This document shows, piece after piece, positions 58,801-64,000 of a stretch of 64,000 bases of DNA (its first letter is position 1; each line of letters begins with the position of its first letter). The position numbers and the translations under genes are program-made. The DNA is from Cedecea neteri NBRC 105707 = ATCC 33855 (GTDB taxonomy: Bacteria > Pseudomonadota > Gammaproteobacteria > Enterobacterales > Enterobacteriaceae), in NCBI RefSeq assembly GCF_001571265.1, contig NZ_BCTL01000003.1:1-64000 (forward strand), read 5' to 3'. The notes beneath the pieces were generated by a model. That model did not search any database and was not told the origin of the DNA. It was given only the letters and a program-made list of their open reading frames with translations.

Positions 58801-59052
58801 GGAAGAGTAGTTCGAAGGGAAGTATTCGCGAGCGATCTCTTTGAGAGGAAGGAAACCGTGTCTTTCTGCGCCATAATCAACAAACGCCGCTTCCAGACTT
58901 GGTTCAATACGGGTGATTTTGCCTTTATAGATGTTTGCTTTTTTCTGTTCGTGTCCCGGGCTTTCAATGTCCAGATCGTACAGACGTTGCCCATCTACAA
59001 GGGCGACACGCAACTCTTCTTGCTGAGTTGCGTTAATTAACATTCTTTTCAT
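55828..59052 (-). CDS. rne: Ribonuclease E
   Basis: Essential endoribonuclease and scaffold of the RNA degradosome at the inner membrane. The 1074-residue product (E. coli 1061) has a catalytic half nearly identical to E. coli: the S1 domain (about 39-119), the DNase-like fold with the Mg-binding Asp residues in [16 protein letters not shown] and [15 protein letters not shown], and the Zn-link Cys pair in [11 protein letters not shown]. The C-terminal half has the membrane helix ([17 protein letters not shown]), Arg-rich RNA-binding stretches, long Ala/Val/Glu-rich disorder and the PNPase-binding end ([20 protein letters not shown]). Confidence 0.97.
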   Translation of the reverse strand: MKRMLINATQQEELRVALVDGQRLYDLDIESPGHEQKKANIYKGKITRIEPSLEAAFVDYGAERHGFLPLKEIAREYFPSNYSSHGRPNIKDVLREGQEVIVQIDKEERGNKGAALTTFISLAGSYLVLMPNNPRAGGISRRIEGDDRTELKEALSSLELPDGMGLIVRTAGVGKSAEALQWDLSFRLKHWEAIQKAAENRPAPFLIHQESNVIVRAFRDYLRQDIGEILIDNPKVLELARQHIAALGRPDFSSKIKLYTGEIPLFSHYQIESQIESAFQREVRLPSGGSIVIDTTEALTAIDINSARATRGGDIEETAFNTNLEAADEIARQLRLRDLGGLIVIDFIDMTPVRHQRAVENRLREAVRQDRARIQISHISRFGLLEMSRQRLSPSLGESSHHVCPRCSGTGTIRDNESLSLSILRLIEEEALKENTKEVHAIVPVPIASYLLNEKRDAVSAIEKRQGGVRAIIVPNDQMETPHYSVLRVRKGEETQTLSYMLPKLHEEEMAMPSDEEYTERKRPEQPALATFVMPEVPPAPQEAPADKPAAVAVKPVAQPKADAAAQPGLVSRFFSALKKLFAGDSAAAEVKEVKEEKATGSDAQRQDRRNNNRRQNNRRDRNERGDRNNRDRDNRDNRNNRDDRNNETREAREPREGRDENRRNRRNGQQQNAESREVRQNAVAAVDDAEKQQKSRDEQQPRRERNRRRSDEKRQAQQEVKALQQDNVVEQDAEQEERTQVMQRRKPRQLSQKVRFESADAPVVEETQAAQVITEQTPIALPAVVEAPVNADQQDENGENRETAGMPRRSRRSPRHLRVSGQRRRRYRDERYPAVSPMPLAAACASPELASGKVFITYPVARPQDQLAQEEAFQAHEEVQHVNVAEAAAVEAVAPVEEAQVIEPVKAVETVTEPAVVETAQPEVIEAPVAEQPQPVAEVDEAPATETVEHVTAAQEETVQAVAEVSEPAPVTAEAPAVEEAPVAVVEEAKPIVEAAPAVEAAPVTQEVNAEPVAVKHATAPMTRAPAPEYTPEAPRQSDWVRPDFGFSGKGSAGGHSASHQATAPATRPQSVE

Positions 59053-59621
59053 CGTAACTTACTCATTATTCTTACATTGGCGACAGAGCTGCGGGCATGG
59101 TGACGCTAACCGGGAGTGAACCGATGGCCTCGTGACTAAACGCGTGTCGCCAACCTCACGGTTGTCGTTTGCTGAGAGGCGCAAAGTGTCGGTTGCCTGT
59201 ATTTCATACGGAAATACAGCGCAATTATCGTGGGAATAACCTTAGAATATTTCTTAAGAGTTGATTCCATATTACCGGTCAGGCTGCAACCCGCAGCCCG
59301 CTAACTGCCTGAAAGTACAATACGTCTTACGCCATTGCTGCGTGGATGGACGTTCAGGCAAAATGGGTATTCCGCAAACTTTCTTGCTCTAACAAGATTC
59401 AACACGGAAAACCGCAACATTATTCCACTGCTAACCTTGTTATAGCAAGATGACTTTTGCTATTAGCGTCCTGTTTCTTACAGTTTTTTAACCGCTATTT
59501 TAACCTTGCCACAAAGGGCATGAGAAAAGGCGGCCTGGACGGTTTAAAACAGAACAGATTGTCAGTTAAGCACATAAAAATGAGTGGCGCTATGCGCGTG
59601 GGCTATTTAGAATCGCCGACC
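59053..59621. promoter_or_regulatory. rne leader and rne-rluC divergent promoter region
   Basis: A 569-base stretch with no gene. In E. coli the rne mRNA has a leader of about 360 bases whose hairpins let RNase E control its own message; the same layout is expected for roughly 59053-59420 here, with several short inverted repeats (for example around 59140-59180). The right part contains the rluC promoter region and an open frame extending upstream of rluC without a good ribosome site. I did not fold it. Confidence 0.55.
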
Positions 59622-60575
59622 ATGAAAACAGAGACTCCATCAGTAAAAATCGTTGCAATTTCGGCCGATGAGGCCGGGCAGCGTATCGACAACTTTTTGC
59701 TCGCCCGCCTGAAAGGCGTGCCAAAAAGCATGATTTATCGCATCGTGCGTAAGGGCGAGGTGCGGGTAAATAAAAAACGCATCAAGCCTGAGTACAAGCT
59801 GGAAGCCGGGGATGAGGTACGTATCCCTCCGGTGCGCGTGGCTGAGCGCGAGGAAGAGGCCGTTTCTCCACATCTGCAAAAAGTCGCCGCGCTGAGCGAC
59901 GTCATTCTTTATGAAGATGACCACATCCTTGTATTAAATAAACCTTCCGGTACGGCGGTTCACGGCGGCAGCGGACTGAGTTTCGGTGTGATTGAAGGGC
60001 TGCGAGCCCTGCGTCCGGAAGCCCGCTTCCTTGAGCTTGTGCACCGCCTTGACCGCGATACATCCGGCGTTTTGCTGGTTGCTAAAAAACGCTCGGCGCT
60101 GCGTTCTCTTCATGAGCAACTGCGTGAGAAAGGGATGCAGAAGGATTATCTTGCGCTGGTGCGGGGACAATGGCAGTCGCACGTAAAAGTAGTGCAGGCG
60201 CCGCTGTTGAAAAATATTCTGCAAAGCGGGGAGCGCATCGTCAGGGTGAATAGCGAAGGCAAGCCTTCTGAGACGCGCTTTAAGGTTGAAGAGCGTTACG
60301 AGTTCGCGACGCTGGTTCGCTGCAGCCCCGTCACCGGGCGCACGCACCAAATTCGTGTGCATACTCTCCACGCCGGGCATCCTATTGCCTTTGACGACCG
60401 TTATGGCGACCGCGAGTTTGATAAGCAGCTTGCGGGCACCGGGTTAAATCGCCTGTTCCTGCATGCCGCCGCGCTAAAGTTTACCCACCCGAATACCGGG
60501 GAGGTGATTCGTATCGAAGCGCCGTTGGACAATAATCTAAAGCGTTGCCTGCAGGTTTTACGCAACGCCAAATAA
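59622..60575 (+). CDS. rluC: 23S rRNA pseudouridine synthase RluC
   Basis: Converts U955, U2504 and U2580 of 23S rRNA to pseudouridine. The 317-residue product has an N-terminal S4 RNA-binding domain (QRIDNFLLARLKGVPKSMIY) and the RluA-family catalytic motif HRLDRDTSGVLLVAK with the active Asp, plus RTHQIRVH. ATG 59622 gives the E. coli N-terminus MKTETPSVKIV; the frame is open for 165 bases more upstream. Divergent from rne as in E. coli. Confidence 0.95.
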   Translation: MKTETPSVKIVAISADEAGQRIDNFLLARLKGVPKSMIYRIVRKGEVRVNKKRIKPEYKLEAGDEVRIPPVRVAEREEEAVSPHLQKVAALSDVILYEDDHILVLNKPSGTAVHGGSGLSFGVIEGLRALRPEARFLELVHRLDRDTSGVLLVAKKRSALRSLHEQLREKGMQKDYLALVRGQWQSHVKVVQAPLLKNILQSGERIVRVNSEGKPSETRFKVEERYEFATLVRCSPVTGRTHQIRVHTLHAGHPIAFDDRYGDREFDKQLAGTGLNRLFLHAAALKFTHPNTGEVIRIEAPLDNNLKRCLQVLRNAK

Positions 60576-60576
60576 A

Positions 60577-60609
60577 GAAAAATGCTCCGCATTGCCGGAG
60601 CATTTTTTT
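60577..60609. terminator. Bidirectional terminator between rluC and yceF
   Basis: AAAAATGCTCCG-CATTGC-CGGAGCATTTTTTT: 8-bp stem with A and T runs on both sides, placed at the 3' ends of two convergent genes. Confidence 0.9.
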
Positions 60610-61192
60610 ACGCCAACAGCGGATTACAGCCTTCGTTACGCAGCATTTCACACAGGCTGATGAGCGGCAGTCCGATTAGCGCATTCGGATCTTTTCCCTC
60701 CAGCCTTTCAAACAGCGTGATGCCCAACCCTTCGCTTTTAAAACTTCCGGCACAGTTCAGCGGCTGCTCCTTTTGCACGTAGCGGCGAATTTCTTCCTCG
60801 GTTAAATGACGGAAATGAACGTCAAAAGGCTCGCACAGCGTTTGTAGCTGCCCGTTGGCCGAATTATAAAGCGCCAGCCCGGTATAAAAGGTCACAATAG
60901 TGCCCCGGGCCAGCAACAGCTGCTGTACGGCCTTCTCTTCCGTGTGTGGTTTCCCCGCTATTTGGTTGTTAAGTACGCAAACCTGATCGGAGCCGATAAT
61001 GAGGTGATCGGGAAAACGTTCTCTTAAGGCCTGCGCTTTGGCCTGGGCGAGGCGAGTCACTAAGTGTCGGGCATCTTCCCCCGGGATCGGCGTCTCATCG
61101 ACTTCCGGAGCGGCGGTGATAAAAGGCATGCCGAGTTTCTCAAGCAGGCCGCGGCGGAAAGGGGAGGTGGAAGCCAGAACAATAGGTTTCAT
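60608..61192 (-). CDS. yceF: 7-methyl-GTP pyrophosphatase YceF (Maf family)
   Basis: House-cleaning nucleotide pyrophosphatase that hydrolyses m7GTP. The 194-residue product has the Maf motifs [15 protein letters not shown] at the N-terminus, the conserved [18 protein letters not shown] and [11 protein letters not shown], and [17 protein letters not shown]. coli length and site are identical. Convergent with rluC and divergent from yceD. Confidence 0.94.
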   Translation of the reverse strand: MKPIVLASTSPFRRGLLEKLGMPFITAAPEVDETPIPGEDARHLVTRLAQAKAQALRERFPDHLIIGSDQVCVLNNQIAGKPHTEEKAVQQLLLARGTIVTFYTGLALYNSANGQLQTLCEPFDVHFRHLTEEEIRRYVQKEQPLNCAGSFKSEGLGITLFERLEGKDPNALIGLPLISLCEMLRNEGCNPLLA

Positions 61193-61260
61193 ATTTTTTT
61201 CATTAAAGATAGCGAATTGGATGAAGGCATTTTAAACTGTGCCACCGCAATGTGTGCGAA

Positions 61261-61350
61261 TATACCCGTCATATTTTAAGCCGCAAAGCCGTTACCCGTG
61301 CTCACTTACCTGAGCCGGGCGTCTGCCTGCAACTTAAACTATTTAGGGTA
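61261..61350. repeat. ERIC-like palindromic repeat (short form)
   Basis: The 90-base stretch starts TATACCCGTCATATTTTAAG and ends CTTAAACTATTTAGGGTA; these ends are inverted copies of each other, and the core has GCTCACTTACCTGAGCCGGG. Both the ends and the core resemble ERIC elements, but those are about 127 bases, so this looks like a shortened member. It lies between yceF and yceD, in the yceD leader region, and could fold in the RNA. In E. coli the small RNA SraB is reported from this intergenic interval; I cannot confirm it here. Confidence 0.7.
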
Positions 61351-61412
61351 GAAATGGCAAAAGGCGCTGTTTCCAGGCCTTTTTCTTTGACTCTATGACG
61401 TTACAAAGTTAA

Positions 61413-61946
<534 letters not shown>

Positions 61947-61962
61947 TTGAGGAGTAAGGTCC

Positions 61963-62133
61963 ATGGCCGTACAACAGAATAAACCAACCCGTTCCAAACG
62001 TGGCATGCGTCGTTCCCATGACGCGCTGACCACCGCCACCCTGTCCGTGGACAAAGTTTCTGGCGAAACTCATCTGCGTCACCACATCACTGCCGACGGT
62101 TTCTACCGCGGCCGCAAGGTTATCGTCAAGTAA
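61963..62133 (+). CDS. rpmF: 50S ribosomal protein L32
   Basis: Small protein of the large ribosomal subunit. The 56-residue product starts [20 protein letters not shown] and ends RGRKVIVK; it is one residue shorter than in E. coli, within [24 protein letters not shown] precedes the ATG. Too short for many gene finders, but clear by sequence. Followed by plsX 12 bases later. Confidence 0.97.
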   Translation: MAVQQNKPTRSKRGMRRSHDALTTATLSVDKVSGETHLRHHITADGFYRGRKVIVK

Positions 62134-62145
62134 TCTGGCGCAACC

Positions 62146-63180
62146 TTGAGACGTCTAACCCTAGCGTTAGATGCCATGGGTGGGGACTTCGGTCCTTCCG
62201 TGACAGTGCCTGCAGCTTTGCAGGCACTGGACTCTAACTCTTCGCTTAATCTTCTTTTAGTCGGCAATCCCGACGCAATCACGCCATTACTTGCCAAAGC
62301 TGATTTCGAGCAACGCTCGCGTCTGCAGATTATTCCTGCGGAATCGGTTATTGCCAGTGATGCGAGACCTTCTCAGGCGATCCGTGCCAGTCGTGGGTCG
62401 TCAATGCGCGTTGCGCTGGAGCTGGTTAAAGAAGGGCGGGCAGAAGCCTGTATCAGTGCCGGAAATACCGGCGCGCTGATGGGGCTTGCGAAATTACTGC
62501 TTAAGCCGATAGACGGTATTGAGCGCCCTGCGCTGATGACGGTTTTACCCCATCAGCAAAAAGGCAAAACGGTGGTGTTGGACCTTGGCGCCAACGTTGA
62601 CTGCGACAGCACGATGCTGGTGCAGTTTGCCATTATGGGCTCCGTAATGGCCGAAGAGGTGTTGGGTATTCCTCGTCCGCGCGTTGCGTTGCTGAATATC
62701 GGCGAAGAAGAGACTAAGGGGCTGGACAGCATCCGCGATGCCTCTGCATTATTAAAAACAATGCCTTCAATGAACTATATTGGATACCTTGAGGCCAACG
62801 AATTGCTCACCGGTAAGACGGACGTTCTGGTCTGTGACGGTTTTGTCGGCAACGTCACACTCAAGACGATGGAAGGTGTTGTCAGAATGTTCCTTTCACT
62901 GCTCAAATCGCAGGGGGAAGGAAAAAAAAGGTCGTGGTGGCTGATTATATTGAAGAAGTGGCTACAAAAGCGCCTGACAAGGCGATTCAGTCACCTCAAC
63001 CCCGACCAGTATAATGGCGCCTGTCTGTTAGGATTGCGCGGCACGGTGATTAAGAGCCACGGTGCGGCCAATCAGCGAGCGTTTGCTGTCGCGATTGAAC
63101 AGGCAGTGCAGGCGGTGCGGCGGCAAGTTCCCACCAGAATTGCTGCCCGCCTGGAATCTGTATTACCCAAGAGTGACTGA
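62146..63180 (+). CDS. plsX: Phosphate acyltransferase PlsX
   Basis: Makes acyl-phosphate from acyl-ACP for membrane lipid synthesis. The 344-residue product starts with a TTG codon at 62146 ([20 protein letters not shown] follows), as in E. coli, and has [30 protein letters not shown] and [14 protein letters not shown]. The C-terminus ends [10 protein letters not shown], about 12 residues earlier than in E. coli. fabH follows after 6 bases; the two are in the fatty-acid cluster with rpmF upstream. Confidence 0.95.
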   Translation: MRRLTLALDAMGGDFGPSVTVPAALQALDSNSSLNLLLVGNPDAITPLLAKADFEQRSRLQIIPAESVIASDARPSQAIRASRGSSMRVALELVKEGRAEACISAGNTGALMGLAKLLLKPIDGIERPALMTVLPHQQKGKTVVLDLGANVDCDSTMLVQFAIMGSVMAEEVLGIPRPRVALLNIGEEETKGLDSIRDASALLKTMPSMNYIGYLEANELLTGKTDVLVCDGFVGNVTLKTMEGVVRMFLSLLKSQGEGKKRSWWLIILKKWLQKRLTRRFSHLNPDQYNGACLLGLRGTVIKSHGAANQRAFAVAIEQAVQAVRRQVPTRIAARLESVLPKSD

Positions 63181-63186
63181 GCGTAA

Positions 63187-64000
63187 ATGCATACGAAGAT
63201 TATTGGTACCGGCAGCTTCCTGCCTGAACAAGTGCGTACTAACGCTGACCTGGAAAAAATGGTTGATACGTCTGACGAGTGGATTGTCACCCGCACAGGT
63301 ATCCGCGAGCGCCGTATTGCGGGCCCGAATGAAACTGTTTCAACCATGGGTTACGAAGCTGCGCTCCGTGCACTGGACATGGCCGGCATTGATAAAAATG
63401 ATATCGGCCTGATTGTTGTGGCGACAACCTCTTCCACGCACGCTTTCCCAAGCGCGGCTTGCCAAATCCAGGCGATGCTTGGGATTAAAGGCTGCCCGGC
63501 GTTTGATGTTGCGGCGGCATGTGCCGGCTTTACCTATGCGTTAAGCATTGCCGATCAGTACGTGAAATCTGGCGCGGTGAAAAACGCGCTGGTGATCGGG
63601 GCTGATGTGCTGGCTCGTACCTGCGATCCTGAAGATCGCAGTACCATCATTATTTTTGGCGACGGCGCAGGTGCCGTTGTGTTGGGGGCGTCCGAAGAGC
63701 CTGGCATCATTTCTACTCATCTGCACGCAGACGGTAGCTATGGCGATCTGCTGACGCTCCCGAACGTCGATCGCGTGAATCCTGAAAATTCAATTCACCT
63801 GACGATGGCCGGGAACGAAGTGTTTAAAGTTGCGGTGACCGAGCTGGCTCATATCGTCGACGAAACCCTGGCCGCGAATAACCTCGATCGCACCGCGCTC
63901 GACTGGCTGGTGCCGCATCAGGCTAACCTGCGCATCATCAGTGCGACCGCGAAGAAACTCGGTATGCCGATGGATAATGTCGTCGTGACCCTGGATCGTC
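63187..64000 (+). CDS. fabH: 3-oxoacyl-ACP synthase III FabH (partial at window end)
   Basis: Condenses acetyl-CoA with malonyl-ACP to start fatty acid synthesis. The first 271 residues are in the window and match E. coli FabH throughout: [20 protein letters not shown], the active-site Cys in [13 protein letters not shown], and the catalytic His in [12 protein letters not shown]. The conserved Asn near residue 274 and the rest lie beyond the window edge. The gene is open at the end of the window, not broken. Confidence 0.96.
   Translation, partial: MHTKIIGTGSFLPEQVRTNADLEKMVDTSDEWIVTRTGIRERRIAGPNETVSTMGYEAALRALDMAGIDKNDIGLIVVATTSSTHAFPSAACQIQAMLGIKGCPAFDVAAACAGFTYALSIADQYVKSGAVKNALVIGADVLARTCDPEDRSTIIIFGDGAGAVVLGASEEPGIISTHLHADGSYGDLLTLPNVDRVNPENSIHLTMAGNEVFKVAVTELAHIVDETLAANNLDRTALDWLVPHQANLRIISATAKKLGMPMDNVVVTLDR

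Overview
The window is chromosomal DNA from a member of the Enterobacteriaceae. Gene order follows the E. coli K-12 stretch serX-ghrA ... csg ... mdoGH ... pyrC ... flg ... rne ... fabH almost gene for gene, and most proteins are recognisable orthologues. Species cannot be fixed from sequence alone. Several departures (a self-contained RND pump, an iron-siderophore insertion, a shortened CsgA, no grxB and no clsC at their usual sites) show it is not Escherichia or Salmonella; a Cedecea/Enterobacter-like genus is a guess.

Layout. (1) 191-6493: a TetR-type regulator and a three-gene RND efflux operon with its own outer-membrane channel. (2) 6816-10064: tRNA-Ser(GGA), ghrA, ycdX, ycdY and ycdZ, the last behind a perfect 22-bp CRP-type palindrome. 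(3) 10109-14954: the two divergent curli operons, csgDEFG and csgBAC, then ymdA. (4) 15059-20993: accessory block with a LolA-like protein, FhuD- and FhuB-like siderophore importers and a TonB-dependent receptor, with Fur-box-like sites and no ATPase gene. (5) 21144-27284: ymdB, mdoC and mdoGH (osmoregulated periplasmic glucans). (6) 27382-42515: housekeeping genes yceK, msyB, mdtG, lpxL, trhO, yceI, yceJ, yceO, solA, bssS, dinI, pyrC, yceB, mdtH, rimJ, yceH, yceM and murJ. (7) 42593-43075: an added cold-shock-domain gene. (8) 43130-54678: flagellar genes flgNM, flgA and flgBCDEFGHIJKL, with readable FlhDC and FliA sites. (9) 54767-55651: a yeaR-yeaR-yoaG cassette behind a near-perfect NsrR operator, lying between flgL and rne. 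(10) 55828-64000: rne, rluC, yceF, an ERIC-like repeat, yceD, rpmF, plsX and the first part of fabH.

Much of the window serves the cell envelope and surface lifestyle: curli fibres, glucans, flagella, lipid A acylation, lipid II flipping and efflux. Regulatory signals read directly from the sequence are LexA (dinI), NsrR (yeaR), CRP (ycdZ), Fur (receptor), OmpR-like (csgD), FlhDC (flgA/flgB) and FliA (flgM, flgK).

I found no CRISPR array, prophage, transposase or clearly new multi-gene system. The most unusual items are the CsgA precursor that lacks the Gly-rich N-terminal segment, the duplicated NsrR-controlled yeaR cassette at a new locus, the fhuDB-receptor block without fhuC, and the cold-shock-domain protein next to murJ.
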